From the NCBI RefSeq assembly GCF_040219335.1, contig NZ_JAVJSQ010000031.1:372001-436000 (forward strand): a stretch of 64,000 nucleotides of DNA, given 5' to 3'. This DNA is from Gimesia sp. GTDB taxonomy: Bacteria; Planctomycetota; Planctomycetia; Planctomycetales; Planctomycetaceae. Below the pieces are notes generated by a model, which saw only the letters and a list, made by a program, of their open reading frames with translations, was not told the DNA's origin and did no database searches. Positions 27,646-38,038 of the stretch are shown here, piece after piece; position 1 is the first letter of the stretch, and the number at the start of each line of letters is the position of its first letter. Made by a program: the position numbers and the translations under genes.

Positions 27646-28908
27646 ATGAGAACGAACGGATTCGTTGGCTTGATAATTGCGGGAATCTGCTGCATATCTT
27701 CACCATCCCTGTTTGCGCAGGCAGATTACCCGGTCGAACCATCTAATGAATCTGAAGGGGTCTTCAGAATATCCAATACTTCAGACTATCAGTATGAAGA
27801 ATATGAGCCGGCCGTCGTCGATGCCGTGTCATTCGCCCCTTCCTCTCCACGGACCTCCGATCTGTCACCGATCGCCATGCCCGAAGGCGGTGCCATGGTT
27901 TCGAATGACTACTACGGGGGTGGCGAATACTATACCCCAACAGAAGGTGAATATTACGGTCCCGTAGAACAATACAGCCAGGGCGACTGGATCGAAGATC
28001 CTTACCTGGAAGAAGGTTCCTACGAACGTCTGGGCCTCGTCTTCGGTGCTGCTGCCGTCTTCCTGAAGCCAGGCTTTGATACAGACACAGCCTTCACCAC
28101 GGAAGATCAGACCGGGCCTGCTACCATTACAACATCCAACGACTTCGGATACAGCTACCAGACAGCTCCCCGTATCAACCTGGGACTGATTGACAACGAA
28201 GGCCTCAGTGCCCAGGTTCGCTGGTTCCAATTGGAAGACAACTCAGGTGCCAGTGCAATTGCCGGCAACAACTTTACCTTCTTCAACGGTCAGCCGACCA
28301 AGACTGCCATCGGCGGTCTGCGTGCCGGTGGTCAGGCTGGTGACTTCGTGGTCGCTGCCAGCCAGATGAAACTGTACACAATCGATGTCGATCTGAGCCA
28401 GGAACTGAATTTCGAACGCTGGCAAACCACATTCGGTGGTGGTTACCGCCATGCATCGGTCAGTCAGGCTTACCAGGCTTACGGTACTGCCAGTGGTGCC
28501 GCAGTTGCTTCTGATGTCGGACATCGCTTCGATGGTAACGGTATCGTCGTCTTCGGTGAAGCACGTCGTCCCCTCGGATTATGGGATCGTCGTACTAAAG
28601 GAACTTCCAGCCTCTCGCTGATCTCCAGTGCCAAATACTCGGCTCTGTGGGGTAAATCGAAATACTCCGCCGTGGACTCCAACCCCGGTCCGGTCAATGC
28701 CATTGCTCAGACCAGTGAAAACAAATCTCTGAGCATCGCTGAAATTCAGGTTGGTATGCAGGCTGATTTCGTCCTGCAGACCGGTGCTCTGGTCTGGGTG
28801 CGTGCCGCCTGGGATGGTATCTGGTGGAACGGTGCCGGATCAGCAGCTTCTGAATCAGGTGACCTGAGCCTGCTCGGTGGTTCAATCAGCCTCGGGATGG
28901 ACTGGTAA
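27646..28908 (+). CDS. Outer-membrane beta-barrel protein (Lpg1974-like)
   Basis: A 420-residue protein with a signal peptide (cleavage likely after LFAQA). A Tyr/Glu/Pro-rich linker of about 110 residues follows, then alternating amphipathic strands separated by Gly/Asn/Asp turns to the end of the chain. Elements such as YTIDVDLSQELNF, FGGGYRHASV, GIVVFGEARRPLG and a C-terminal GGSISLGMDW fit the Lpg1974-type pore-forming barrels found in planctomycetes; the terminal aromatic residue fits outer-membrane assembly. The start is supported by GGAGAG ten bases upstream. It is monocistronic with a strong terminator. The family label is from pattern, not a search. Confidence 0.65.
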   Translation: MRTNGFVGLIIAGICCISSPSLFAQADYPVEPSNESEGVFRISNTSDYQYEEYEPAVVDAVSFAPSSPRTSDLSPIAMPEGGAMVSNDYYGGGEYYTPTEGEYYGPVEQYSQGDWIEDPYLEEGSYERLGLVFGAAAVFLKPGFDTDTAFTTEDQTGPATITTSNDFGYSYQTAPRINLGLIDNEGLSAQVRWFQLEDNSGASAIAGNNFTFFNGQPTKTAIGGLRAGGQAGDFVVAASQMKLYTIDVDLSQELNFERWQTTFGGGYRHASVSQAYQAYGTASGAAVASDVGHRFDGNGIVVFGEARRPLGLWDRRTKGTSSLSLISSAKYSALWGKSKYSAVDSNPGPVNAIAQTSENKSLSIAEIQVGMQADFVLQTGALVWVRAAWDGIWWNGAGSAASESGDLSLLGGSISLGMDW

Positions 28909-28937
28909 ACCACTCCTACTTTCGTAAGACAACAGTC

Positions 28938-28974
28938 AAACAGCCCCGTCAGATCAATCTGACGGGGCTGTTTT
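28938..28974. terminator. Strong bidirectional terminator
   Basis: CAGCCCCGTCAGA (28941-28953) and TCTGACGGGGCTG (28958-28970) form a perfect 13-base stem with a TCAA loop, flanked by AAA and TTTT. It lies between the convergent barrel and heme-protein genes. Confidence 0.9.
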
Positions 28975-29004
28975 CGTTATCGATATCAGTTCTTTAAGGC
29001 TCTG

Positions 29005-32000
29005 CTACTTCTTCTCAGCAGGTGCTTCCAGAGTCTTGATAAATTTCAGCAGGTCTGCCATCTGTTGCGGACTGATCTCTTTTTCCAGACCATTCGGCAT
29101 TAGTGACACACCATTAGACAACAGCGTATCAATATTGTTCCGCAGAATAATATCTTCCTTGCCTTCCGCACGACGAATCGTATAGCTGGTGGCTGTTTCC
29201 GCGGCGATAATCCCCGTGAACAGTTTCCCCTGCTCGGTCACAATCGTGTAAGTATTGTAGTTCGATTGTGCTTCGCGGCTCGGATCCAGAATGGCGATCA
29301 ACAGGTCGTGGTCGGACTTGTTCTTGGTCGTTGCCATGTTTGGTCCAACGTTGTGCCCCATGTCCCCTACCTTGTGGCAGCCGGCACAGTTTTTCTTATA
29401 GATTGCCAGACCACGCTCGGCATCCCCATCCATTTCCAGGGCAGGCTCGTAGCTCTTCACGATTTTAGCACGGTCGCTGTTTACATCACTGCCCAGCACC
29501 TTCTGAGCCTGCTTGCGAATCGTCTTATTGGGATGATTCATCAGCAGGTCCTTCTTGTCGCGAGCAATCTCGTTCAGCCTGACCTGCTTGTCCTCAATGG
29601 CCTTCAGCAGACTGTCGATCCGCCCCGTAGAACCCAGCAGGGCATCAATGACTTCGATCCGTACAGCCGGGCTGAAACCAGACCAGTTGGCCAGCAGGGC
29701 ATCACTCACGTCTTTGTGCTCCATCCGTGACAAAGCCTCCACTGCTGCCAGCTGGATTTTAGGAGAAGACCGGGGATTCAAGACTTCGGAAAGTACTTCA
29801 CCGCCGGCACTGAAATCAAAGAATCCCAGCAGTCGCACGGCAGCAACTCGATCGGCAACAGGCTTCTCTTCGTCTTCCGCGACCGCGACCGCATCTTCGA
29901 CCATCTTGTCGAAGCGTGCTTTTACAGCCGGGTCGAGCTGCTTGTCTTTGATCAGGGTTGCCAGTGAAGCACCACGACGGCCCAGACCTTCACCCAGAGC
30001 CCCCAGCACCAGCTGTTTCTGAGCCAGAGGAACGGAATCATCGGAGACATATTCCAGCACTGCTACCGCATCTGCAGTCTCTTTTTTCGCCCCTGCAATT
30101 CGCAGCAACTCTGTTACCAGAGACTGCTTACTGCCAGAGGGACTGTTCTTGGCCGCTTTGAGAAAGTTGACCGCCAGAGGACCAGCAATGTCAGCGGAGG
30201 AAGTCAGAACTGCCACCTGCATATCACCATCATAGACCGGTGAATTGACCAGTTTCGTCAGACCGGTAATCGCGGTCTGTTTGTCGAATTCTCCCAGTGA
30301 GAATGCCAGCTGTAACTGCACCCGGTATTCCGGATCGTCCACCAGCGCCAGCACGGCTTCCGCCAGTTGCGGGTTTTCCTGAGCCTGTTTTTCAGACAGA
30401 CGAATTGCATGCTCACGGATGCCTGGCTCCGGATCTTTCAGTGCCGTCACCAACAGCTCAGCGTCCAGTGCATTCAGCCCGTCCAGCGTCCACAAAGCAT
30501 GCAGACGTGCCAGTGGCTTGTCAGAGGTCTTCAACAGTTTCACCAGATGCGGAACGGCTGCTTTATCCTGACGCTCCCAGATCAGCCGCTGCGCGGTTTC
30601 CCGGTTCCAGCTGTTGGGAGATTCCATCTGCAGCACCAGCTGATCGACAGGCAGCTTACCCAGTTTCTGAACGGGGAAGACCTTACCATTGGGGCCCAGC
30701 AGACGATAAACGCGGCCGCGATCGTGTCCGCTTTCCAGGTCGAGATGCCGTTTGATATCTTCAGGAATCGAGAACGGATGCTCGATGGTTTCGCGGTACA
30801 TGTCCAGTACCCACAGCGTTCCATCCGGAGCGTTAACAAAGTTCACAGGACGGAACCAGTTGTCCGGTGAGGTAATAAATTCCGTGTTTTCGTCCGCACG
30901 GGACGCAACGTAAGTGGCGCCTTTGGAGCCCATCGTTTTGCGGTGAATCAGGTTCCCCCCCACATCGCCGATGAAGGCATTCCCCTGGTATTTTTCCGGA
31001 TACGCACCGCCCCGGTAGATGGTCACCCCGGTTGCCGAAGTGAAGAAGCCGGTTGCCACCAGTTCAGTCGGAGACAGACGCTTGCGGAAATTCGGATCGG
31101 CGGCCCGACGGGCGGTCCGCACAACACGATAAGGTTCCGGAGGGCTCTGACGATACACGGGAGCAGCCGCCCCTTTACGGGCAGCCGTACGCAGGACGCC
31201 TGGCACAGCCAGATAAGCATTCCGCTTCAGGTAATGACTCGGATAGACGACGTGCTGAATGTGGTTGCTGTTACTGCAGACAAACCGGTTCCCCCAGTCG
31301 TCCATGGAGTGGCCGAACTGAGATCCACCAGACACCGGCTCCAGTTCCTGAGTTTTCGGATTGAGTTTCAGGTCGCGACGACCGGCGGGAATGACTTCTT
31401 TCCCATCTTTCAGGATTGAGCCGCCATTGGTTCCCCCGGCGAAATAGATGTGGTTGTCCAGGCTCCATTTCATATTGTTGGCCAGCCCCTGAACGTTGTT
31501 GGTCCGCAGGCCGGTGAAGACGGTCTTGCGGATATCCGCTTTGTTGTCTCCGTCGGTATCCTTGAAATAGTAGATATTCGGCGGTGCGATCACATACACG
31601 CCTCCGTCGTAGCAGCAGACGGAAGTCGGCCAGGTGATCTTGTCGGCAAAGACAAAGCTTTTGTCCATCTTGCCGTCACCGTTGGTATCTTTCAGCAGCC
31701 GAATTACGCCCGCTTCTTTTCTGACGGGGCGATCGAAATAATCGGGAACCTGATCTGGCAGATAAGGATAGCCTCGCATTTCTGCAACGAACATCTGTCC
31801 GTTTTCATCAAAGCAGGCATCGACCGGGTCCATGACATCCGGTTCCGCAGCCACGAGGTCCAGTTTGAAATCGTGCTCCAGTTTGAACCCGTTCAAACTG
31901 TCTTTGGGAGTGGTCGCGGGAATCCGCTTCAGGCGTTTGGAGAGATCTCCTTCGTCGGCCAGGGGCTTCTGTGCAGTCGCCGCGGGATAAAAGCCGCCCG

Positions 32001-32064
32001 CCGCCAGTACCAGACCGGAACAACAGACCGCTGCCACATAGAACATGTTTCTCTTGGAAACCAT
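29005..32064 (-). CDS. Planctomycete membrane-bound dehydrogenase-like heme protein
   Basis: A 1019-residue exported protein (signal peptide, residues about 1-31). Residues about 55-470 form a beta-propeller-like region starting [21 protein letters not shown], as in the TIGR02604 putative membrane-bound dehydrogenase domain. About 490-860 is a run of HEAT-like helical repeats ([21 protein letters not shown]). The C-terminus is a TIGR02603-type heme domain with C893-A-G-C896-H897, then [16 protein letters not shown] and [12 protein letters not shown]. Such proteins are common in PVC bacteria and are thought to oxidise carbohydrates or small organics outside the membrane, but the substrate is unknown. 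It is monocistronic. Heme attachment is expected; enzymatic activity is inferred from the family name only. Confidence 0.85.
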   Translation of the reverse strand: MVSKRNMFYVAAVCCSGLVLAAGGFYPAATAQKPLADEGDLSKRLKRIPATTPKDSLNGFKLEHDFKLDLVAAEPDVMDPVDACFDENGQMFVAEMRGYPYLPDQVPDYFDRPVRKEAGVIRLLKDTNGDGKMDKSFVFADKITWPTSVCCYDGGVYVIAPPNIYYFKDTDGDNKADIRKTVFTGLRTNNVQGLANNMKWSLDNHIYFAGGTNGGSILKDGKEVIPAGRRDLKLNPKTQELEPVSGGSQFGHSMDDWGNRFVCSNSNHIQHVVYPSHYLKRNAYLAVPGVLRTAARKGAAAPVYRQSPPEPYRVVRTARRAADPNFRKRLSPTELVATGFFTSATGVTIYRGGAYPEKYQGNAFIGDVGGNLIHRKTMGSKGATYVASRADENTEFITSPDNWFRPVNFVNAPDGTLWVLDMYRETIEHPFSIPEDIKRHLDLESGHDRGRVYRLLGPNGKVFPVQKLGKLPVDQLVLQMESPNSWNRETAQRLIWERQDKAAVPHLVKLLKTSDKPLARLHALWTLDGLNALDAELLVTALKDPEPGIREHAIRLSEKQAQENPQLAEAVLALVDDPEYRVQLQLAFSLGEFDKQTAITGLTKLVNSPVYDGDMQVAVLTSSADIAGPLAVNFLKAAKNSPSGSKQSLVTELLRIAGAKKETADAVAVLEYVSDDSVPLAQKQLVLGALGEGLGRRGASLATLIKDKQLDPAVKARFDKMVEDAVAVAEDEEKPVADRVAAVRLLGFFDFSAGGEVLSEVLNPRSSPKIQLAAVEALSRMEHKDVSDALLANWSGFSPAVRIEVIDALLGSTGRIDSLLKAIEDKQVRLNEIARDKKDLLMNHPNKTIRKQAQKVLGSDVNSDRAKIVKSYEPALEMDGDAERGLAIYKKNCAGCHKVGDMGHNVGPNMATTKNKSDHDLLIAILDPSREAQSNYNTYTIVTEQGKLFTGIIAAETATSYTIRRAEGKEDIILRNNIDTLLSNGVSLMPNGLEKEISPQQMADLLKFIKTLEAPAEKK

Positions 32065-32354
32065 AAATTCGACTTTCTCTGTCAGAAATGCGTTAAGTGG
32101 GACTCAGGCCTTCCGAGGCGTAGACAGACCGGGAAACAGGCAGGGGTTCCCCGAGCTTCAACAGGTTCAACACCAGTCAGACTGCCAGGCGCGATAAATT
32201 ATAAAGAACATTAACGAATGTATTCTACCTTACCCGGATTGACTGGGAATTCAAGTCCAGTTCGCGCGAAAAGTAGAAGGCGAGCGCTTGCAGCTTTAAT
32301 TATTACGGCTGACTTAAACCTGCCGACAGAGAGAAATGGCAGGGAATCGGGAAA

Positions 32355-33953
32355 TTATTCCCATTCAATTGTGCTGGGTGGCTTGGAGCTGATGTCATAC
32401 ACGACCCGGTTGATCCCCCGTACGTTGTTGGTGATCCGGGTCGACATCCGTTCCAGCACTTCGTGAGGCAGCGGAGACCAGTTCGCGGTCATGAAATCGT
32501 CCGTCTCGACGGCACGAATCGCGGCGACATCTTCATAGGTCCGGCCATCTCCCATCACGCCCACAGAGCGAATCGGCAGCAGCACGGCGAAAGCCTGCTT
32601 GGTCTTGCGATAGAGATTCGCCTTGTGCAGTTCTTCGATCACAATCACATCGGCTTCCCGCAGCACCTTGAGACGTTCTTCGGTTACTTCACCCAGGCAG
32701 CGAACTGCCAGTCCGGGACCGGGGAAGGGATGGCGGTAAATCAGCTCGTCAGGCAGGCCCAGTTCGTGCCCCATCTGACGGACTTCGTCCTTGAACAGTT
32801 CCCGCAGCGGCTCGATCAGTTCAAAGCCCAGTTTTTCAGGCAGTCCGCCGACGTTATGGTGTAATTTGATTGTCGCAGCCTGACCGTCCTTATTGGCGCC
32901 GGACTCAATTACGTCGGGATACAATGTTCCCTGAGCCAGGAAGTGGGCGTTTTTGATCGACTTGGCTTCCTTCTGGAAGACTTCGATAAACAGGCGGCCG
33001 ATGATCTTACGTTTTTCCTGGGGATCAACCACACCCTTGAGTTCCGTAAGGAACAGATCTTTCGCATCCACTACGTGCAGGTCGGTCTTGAAGTGCTCAC
33101 CGAAGCGGTGCTCGACTTCATCTGCTTCCCCTTTTCGCAGCAGACCGTTATCGACGAAAATACAGGAGAGCTGCGAGCCGATGGCCCGGTACAGCAGTGC
33201 GGCTACAACGGAGGAATCGACGCCTCCCGACAGACCGCAGATCACCTGCTTGTCTCCTACGCGGGCCCGAATGTTTTCAACTTCCTGCTCGATCAGGTTC
33301 GAGATCTTCCAGGTCCCCTGGCAGCCACACACCTTCTGTACGAAGTTCGAAAGCAGCATCCCCCCGAATTCGGTATGTGTCACTTCCGGGTGGAACTGCA
33401 AACCGTATAAAGGTTTGTCGTGATGCTTGACCGCAGCAAACTGACAGGTTTCGGTCGAGGCCAGCGAATCGAAGTGCTCACTCAGATTCTGTACCTGGTC
33501 GCCGTGGCTCATCCAGGCGATGAATTCGCTTGGCACCCCAGAAAAGAGATTCGTATGATCGCTGACCGTACAAGGCGTCCGACCAAATTCGCGGGACTCT
33601 CCGCCCCGTACTTCACACCCCTGCGAAGCACAGACCAGCTGCATCCCGTAGCAGATTCCCAGAATCGGAATCCCCAGATCAAAGATCGCCGGATCAGGCT
33701 GAGGAGCCCCTTCGCCATACACGCTGGCAGGACCGCCCGAAAGAATAATCCCCTTTGGATTCAGTTCTTTAATCCGTTCTGCAGACAGATCAGCTCGTGT
33801 CAGCAGACTGAAAACATTCTGTTCACGTACACGCCGCGTAATCAGCTGAGCGGTCTGGGATCCGAAATCCAGAACCAGAATCAACTCTTCCTGACGGGTA
33901 TTCAGCAAACTCTGAGAGGGAGCATCCAGCTCGGAGACATGGGATTCAGTCAT
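32355..33953 (-). CDS. guaA: GMP synthase (glutamine-hydrolysing)
   Basis: GuaA converts XMP, glutamine and ATP into GMP in the cytoplasm. The class I glutamine amidotransferase triad is present: C101 in [10 protein letters not shown], and H188 and E190 in FHPEV. The ATP-pyrophosphatase P-loop SGGVDSS is near residue 243. The C-terminal dimerisation domain has [12 protein letters not shown] and ends TIEWE, as expected. The frame extends 13 codons upstream to 33992, but those residues look unconserved and the ATG at 33953 is preferred; either start is possible. With the shorter start it is 532 residues, close to the 525 of E. coli. The gene has a long leader with a possible RNA structure. Confidence 0.96.
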   Translation of the reverse strand: MTESHVSELDAPSQSLLNTRQEELILVLDFGSQTAQLITRRVREQNVFSLLTRADLSAERIKELNPKGIILSGGPASVYGEGAPQPDPAIFDLGIPILGICYGMQLVCASQGCEVRGGESREFGRTPCTVSDHTNLFSGVPSEFIAWMSHGDQVQNLSEHFDSLASTETCQFAAVKHHDKPLYGLQFHPEVTHTEFGGMLLSNFVQKVCGCQGTWKISNLIEQEVENIRARVGDKQVICGLSGGVDSSVVAALLYRAIGSQLSCIFVDNGLLRKGEADEVEHRFGEHFKTDLHVVDAKDLFLTELKGVVDPQEKRKIIGRLFIEVFQKEAKSIKNAHFLAQGTLYPDVIESGANKDGQAATIKLHHNVGGLPEKLGFELIEPLRELFKDEVRQMGHELGLPDELIYRHPFPGPGLAVRCLGEVTEERLKVLREADVIVIEELHKANLYRKTKQAFAVLLPIRSVGVMGDGRTYEDVAAIRAVETDDFMTANWSPLPHEVLERMSTRITNNVRGINRVVYDISSKPPSTIEWE

Positions 33954-33994
33954 TACGTTCTCTGATAGGGCAATCGGTGATAGAAAGGGCATCA

Positions 33995-34087
33995 GCGGCC
34001 GGGGCGCTCAAGGCCTCTGCTGCGTTCCACTGTTCTCAGATTCAGTCCCCACGTCTCGAAAGAGAGGAGGGCTGAAAAGCAAGCCGC
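33995..34087 (-). promoter_or_regulatory. Possible structured 5' leader of guaA
   Basis: The stretch can fold into a three-way arrangement: an outer GCGGC/GCCGC stem (33995-33999 with 34083-34087); an inner GGGG/CCCC helix (34001-34004 with 34047-34050) capped by TCTG/CAGA (34016-34019 with 34037-34040); and a perfect TCTC-GAAA-GAGA hairpin (34054-34065). It lies between the candidate promoter at 34242-34271 and the guaA start. The GAAA tetraloop reads on the plus strand, so transcription on that strand is also possible. No known riboswitch class was recognised. Confidence 0.3.
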
Positions 34088-34477
34088 CATCTTAGCGATT
34101 CACCCCGCGAAATCCAATTCTGCACACGCCTTTCCAGTCAGGAAAGCAGGAATCTTTGCAGGCCAGTCAAAATACGAAAGATACAGAACATGTAGGTTTA
34201 CCAGCCCCGGTTTTCAGCGATTTCCCGACTCTCAATTTGCGTATATATTTTCCACAAGAATCATGTGTAAATAGACTTACAGCAAAACCAACAGATCGGA
34301 ACCCTTTGAATCATTTCTGTCGATCTGTCCGATAATTCCAGTAATCCGACTCCTGAGGGAAAATCCCGTTTGACGGAATGAGCCAGTGCACAGGGGTCCT
34401 GATCGATTTCTTCCAAGCCTCAGGGAATCGGAACCGTTTCCACTCCTTCAAACAAATATTGCCAGGAATAGATAATC
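34088..34477. other. Divergent region between guaA and the 320-residue secreted protein gene
   Basis: About 390 bases. It contains an AT-rich core (34235-34275) with a minus-facing promoter candidate for guaA. A run of short frames near 34378-34477 has no coding support. No tRNA or repeat is seen. Confidence 0.45.
34242..34271 (-). promoter_or_regulatory. Candidate promoter for guaA
   Basis: On the minus strand TTTACA (34271-34266) and TATATA (34247-34242) are separated by 18 bases. The start point would be near 34235, giving a leader of about 280 bases that contains the structured element. Confidence 0.4.
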
Positions 34478-35440
34478 ATGCTTCTCCAATGGAATCGTTT
34501 TTTCACCAGACACTGTCTGGCTCTGGTCGCAGGGACCTCAATGCTGATGGCAGGAGCCGAATTACAGGCACAGGTCATCCCCGGCACAGGGACTCGTATC
34601 GATGGTTCCTGGGACGACTTCGAAGATGAATCCTGGGAATACGTGCCCAATCTGCCGAAAAGCAGTACCAACGTCGACAAACAGACCCGCTACCCACTGG
34701 GCCAGTCGACCAACGGCGTCTGGACCGAAAGTGCCAAACGCGGCCAGATGGATGTCATTCAACGCGTCCCTACTCCCGCCGGCGGTCTGCCCGGTAGCAA
34801 AGGGGCACTGCTGCTGAAAACTCTGCATACCGGCGTTCCCGGTCATGGCAGCCGGAGCAGCAATCAGGATGACCTGATCATGAACGGAACCATGGTTTCT
34901 GTCGGTTTGTCTCCGAGTGTGGTCACACGCGTTTATTTGCCCCCCTTCGAAGAATGGGAAGACAAAACCGGTACTTCATTTGGCTTCCGCGCTGCTGTAA
35001 AAGCTCCGATGAAATCGAGCGAGCCTCGCCGCCGTCGCTTCTTCCGCACGGTCGGGTCTTCAACCAAAATTGAAACCATTTACCTCGGGATGTTCATTCA
35101 GTTCAACAGCAAGACCGACTCTGCCAGCGGTGAAGATTCCGCAGTATTCGTAGTTCGCGCTGATACCAGCGGCCAGGACTTCATCGGTCCCGAAATCAAA
35201 CAGACCGGCTGGTGGACACTGGGTATGTCGTTCACACCAGATGGACGGGTTCACTACTACGCCAGCCCGGGCGTCGATCCGCTGACTCCGGCTGACCGGT
35301 TCGCTTCTCATACTCCTTACGGTACCCGGATCCAGTCTTTCCACACGGCGTTCTTCAACGTCTGTAACCAGGACAACGGTCGTACCTGGTCGACTGAGTG
35401 GATCATCGACGATCCCGCCATGTACTATCTGGCTCGCTGA
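34478..35440 (+). CDS. Secreted protein of unknown function
   Basis: A 320-residue protein with a signal peptide (RHCLALVAGTSMLMAG core, likely cleavage after LQAQ). The mature N-terminus has an acidic aromatic stretch (WDDFEDESWEY). The rest alternates predicted beta-strands with polar turns and includes two basic segments (EPRRRRFFR and KRGQ). The C-terminal part, TEWIIDDPAMYYLAR, looks like a closing strand. The overall pattern suggests a jelly-roll or concanavalin-like sandwich, but no family was recognised and no catalytic residues can be named. It is followed by a separate HpcH/HpaI aldolase gene 158 bases downstream, with no clear operon link. Confidence 0.65.
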   Translation: MLLQWNRFFTRHCLALVAGTSMLMAGAELQAQVIPGTGTRIDGSWDDFEDESWEYVPNLPKSSTNVDKQTRYPLGQSTNGVWTESAKRGQMDVIQRVPTPAGGLPGSKGALLLKTLHTGVPGHGSRSSNQDDLIMNGTMVSVGLSPSVVTRVYLPPFEEWEDKTGTSFGFRAAVKAPMKSSEPRRRRFFRTVGSSTKIETIYLGMFIQFNSKTDSASGEDSAVFVVRADTSGQDFIGPEIKQTGWWTLGMSFTPDGRVHYYASPGVDPLTPADRFASHTPYGTRIQSFHTAFFNVCNQDNGRTWSTEWIIDDPAMYYLAR

Positions 35441-35598
35441 GATTTAGTCAGGTAAGACGAAAATAATAACTGATTTCAACGACGGCGTACTCTTGTGAGG
35501 GTATGCCGTCGTCTGTTTTATGCGTATCATGGGTCCTGGCGCTGACTTCTGTCAGTCGCGGTCTCGACCGTTGACCATCTATTGCAGGACCCTCTGAG

Positions 35599-36369
35599 AT
35601 GTTTGAAAACAAGATCAAAACACTGCTTTCCCAGGGTGAAGTCGCTCTGGGAGTCGGTATGCCCGATGCTTCGGAAATTCTCGCAAAGCTCTCCGTCGAC
35701 ACGGGAGTCGATTTCCTCTGGATCGATCTGGAGCACCGTCCCTACAGCGTTAACGAAGTCAAACACCTCCCGATCATCGCCCGCCGCGCCGGCTGTATGC
35801 CGATGATCCGCGTCCCGGGTCTCGATCCGATCTACTTCAAGAAAGCGCTCGATATTGGCGCAAACACGATCATGGTCCCGCAGATCAATAATGCGGAAGA
35901 AGCCCGCCTGGCTGTCCAGTACGCCAAGTATCCCCCCGAAGGAACCCGGGGCGTCTCTCCCGACTGGACCATGTTCATGGACTTCTCCTTCGATGATTAC
36001 CTGCCACATGCAAACGAAGAAACCGCCATCGTCGCGCAGATCGAATCTCCTGAGGGGATCGAAAACATTGAGGAAATCGCGGCAGTTGACGGCATTGATG
36101 TGATCTTCGCCGGCCCGATGGACCTCTCCGCTTCACTGGGTGTCATCGGTCAGATTCAACATCCCGACCTGCTCAAACTGCTGGCCGAAATCCCTGCGCG
36201 GGCCGCCAAGGCGAATAAACCCGCCGGCATCACCTTCGCCGACCTCGACCGTTGCCGCGAAGCGATCGACCAGGGTTATCGATTCGTCAATATCGGTTCC
36301 ATCGCCAGCCTGGGTGGAATCGGCATCCGCGCCGTCCTGCCCGAACTTCGCGAGCGGGTTCGAAAATAA
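35599..36369 (+). CDS. HpcH/HpaI-family class II aldolase
   Basis: A 256-residue TIM-barrel aldolase of PF03328, metal-dependent and acting on 2-keto acids (the family includes 2-dehydro-3-deoxyglucarate and 4-hydroxy-2-oxoheptanedioate aldolases). Active-site elements are visible: IDLEH with E45 and the catalytic H46, R71 in MIRVPG, the metal Glu in AQIESPEG and the metal Asp in FAGPMDLS. Length and motif spacing are normal. There is no signal peptide, so it is cytoplasmic. Substrate cannot be decided from sequence; HpaI-like aldolases are promiscuous. A distant paralogue occurs at 59367. The start ATG at 35599 follows a weak purine run. Confidence 0.88.
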   Translation: MFENKIKTLLSQGEVALGVGMPDASEILAKLSVDTGVDFLWIDLEHRPYSVNEVKHLPIIARRAGCMPMIRVPGLDPIYFKKALDIGANTIMVPQINNAEEARLAVQYAKYPPEGTRGVSPDWTMFMDFSFDDYLPHANEETAIVAQIESPEGIENIEEIAAVDGIDVIFAGPMDLSASLGVIGQIQHPDLLKLLAEIPARAAKANKPAGITFADLDRCREAIDQGYRFVNIGSIASLGGIGIRAVLPELRERVRK

Positions 36370-36476
36370 TCTTTGGACTCCTCTGGAACACATAAACAGC
36401 ATTTGATACAATCCGATTCTTGCCCCGTTTCCGACTACGGCGCTCCTGCCCTCACCACACCGGGAGAGACATCAAG

Positions 36477-37841
36477 ATGCTGACACTGCTGGGAAAAGAT
36501 CAGGCACGCGGTTCCTTTTGCGATCGTTTATCCAGGCGCAATTTTCTGCAAATCGGCAGTCTCGGGCTGTCCGGACTGACACTGCCTCGTCTGCTGCAGG
36601 CCGAATCCCAGTCTGAGAAACCGAAACGTCAGAAGTCGGTCATCATGATTTACCTGGTCGGCGGACCGCCCCACCAGGATATGATCGACCTCAAACCGGA
36701 GGCCCCCAAAGAAATCGCCGGCCCCTGGCGGCCCATCGCCACCAATGTTCCCGGCATTGAAATCTGTGAAGCGTTTCCCCGTATGGCTCGGATGATGGAT
36801 AAAATGGTCCTCGTCCGTTCCATCGTCGGCTCCCAGAGCGGACACGACGCCATCCAGTGCTTCAACGGACACAACCCACGCAAGCTGACTCCCCAGGGAG
36901 GCTGGCCGCAGTTCGGTTCGACTGTCTCCAGGATTCAGGGACCTTATGTTGAATCTGCGCCCCCCTTCATCAGCCTCTGCTATCCCTGCACACACGGACC
37001 TTACAACGAACCTGGTCCCGGTTTCCTGGGACTGTCCGAGTCCCCTTTCCGCCCCATGGGGCCGACTCGACACGACATGGTGCTCAACGGCATCTCTCTG
37101 GAACGTCTCGCTGATCGTAAACAACTGCTGCAGAGCATCGATAACTTCAAACGCGAAGCAGATGCCTCGGGCATGATGACCGGCCTCGACACCTTTACCG
37201 AACAGGCAATGGGCGTTCTTACCTCTTCCCAGTTGGCGGAAGCGCTGGACCTGTCTCAGGAGGATCCGGAAACCGTCAAACGTTACGGCACCGGAGATCC
37301 CAACGTCTTTATCGACAGCAACGGTGCACCGCGTGTGCCACAAAGTATGCTGGTAGCCCGCCGCCTGATTGAAGCTGGCGCCCGCGTTGTCACACTCAAT
37401 TACAGTAAATGGGACTGGCACGGCGGCAAGAATAACTCCATCTTCAAACGCGAAGCAGAAGACTTCCCGATCTTCGATCAATGTGTGAGTGCCCTGCTCG
37501 AAGACCTGCACCAACGCGGGTTGTCTGATGACTGCACCGTCGCCATCTGGGGCGAATTCGGTCGGACTCCCAAAATCAGCACGCAAGTCGGCCGCGATCA
37601 CTGGCCACGCGTCAATTCCGCCATCCTGTTTGGTGGCGGAATGCAGACCGGTCAGGTGATTGGCGCCACCGATCGCCTGGGAGGCGAAGCCGTCGACCGC
37701 CCGGTCACGTTCCCCGAGCTGTTTGCCACCCTGTATCACAATCTGGGTATCGATACAGAGCATACCACGCTCCTCGATTTCAGCGGCCGACCGCAGTACC
37801 TGGTCGAAGATCACGCCCGACCACTGCCCGAACTCATCTGA
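36477..37841 (+). CDS. DUF1501 protein with Tat-type signal (first copy)
   Basis: A 454-residue DUF1501 protein, a family with an alkaline-phosphatase/sulfatase-like fold that is abundant in planctomycetes. The N-terminus has a Tat motif, SRRNFLQIGSLGLSGL. Family landmarks are YLVGGPPHQDMIDLKP, IVGSQSGHD, LNYSKWDWHG and WGEFGRTPKIS followed by GRDHWP. The frame is open from a TTG at 36420, but the ATG at 36477 with GGGAGAGAC upstream is preferred because the extra residues have no signal character. Function is unknown; members usually neighbour DUF1549/DUF1553 genes, as here. Confidence 0.85.
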   Translation: MLTLLGKDQARGSFCDRLSRRNFLQIGSLGLSGLTLPRLLQAESQSEKPKRQKSVIMIYLVGGPPHQDMIDLKPEAPKEIAGPWRPIATNVPGIEICEAFPRMARMMDKMVLVRSIVGSQSGHDAIQCFNGHNPRKLTPQGGWPQFGSTVSRIQGPYVESAPPFISLCYPCTHGPYNEPGPGFLGLSESPFRPMGPTRHDMVLNGISLERLADRKQLLQSIDNFKREADASGMMTGLDTFTEQAMGVLTSSQLAEALDLSQEDPETVKRYGTGDPNVFIDSNGAPRVPQSMLVARRLIEAGARVVTLNYSKWDWHGGKNNSIFKREAEDFPIFDQCVSALLEDLHQRGLSDDCTVAIWGEFGRTPKISTQVGRDHWPRVNSAILFGGGMQTGQVIGATDRLGGEAVDRPVTFPELFATLYHNLGIDTEHTTLLDFSGRPQYLVEDHARPLPELI

Positions 37842-37890
37842 GTACTGGCCCGGGAAACCGGCTCTCTTTGCTCTCGAGCCTGAATAAAAC

Positions 37891-37920
37891 TTGAATCGCC
37901 GCATCAAAACGCGTTAATAT
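37891..37920 (+). promoter_or_regulatory. Candidate promoter upstream of the PSCyt1/PSD1 gene
   Basis: TTGAAT (37891-37896) and TAATAT (37915-37920) are 18 bases apart, placing a start about 110 bases before the ATG at 38039. The match is fair only. Confidence 0.35.
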
Positions 37921-38038
37921 AAGAGGTAGCGGCAACCTCAGTCGCTCCCTCCTGAATTCGGTGCTGCGCATGAGTTTCGTAGCTCCCGCTGGCCTCAGCT
38001 GAATCAACACCAGAACTTCGACCAGGAACCTCGCGAGC

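Noticed and set aside
32235-32280. TTCAAGTCC-like string that could be a tRNA T-loop
   Set aside because: No acceptor or anticodon stem can be drawn around it and no CCA end is present.
34020-34045. Minus-strand GGAA followed three bases later by AGCAG, as in SRP RNA domain IV
   Set aside because: The CAGG-type sequence expected on the 5' side is missing and the stem next to the loop does not pair well, so an SRP RNA is not supported.
36528-37907. 459-codon minus-strand frame opposite the first DUF1501 gene
   Set aside because: Antisense to a clear DUF1501 protein and without its own motifs.
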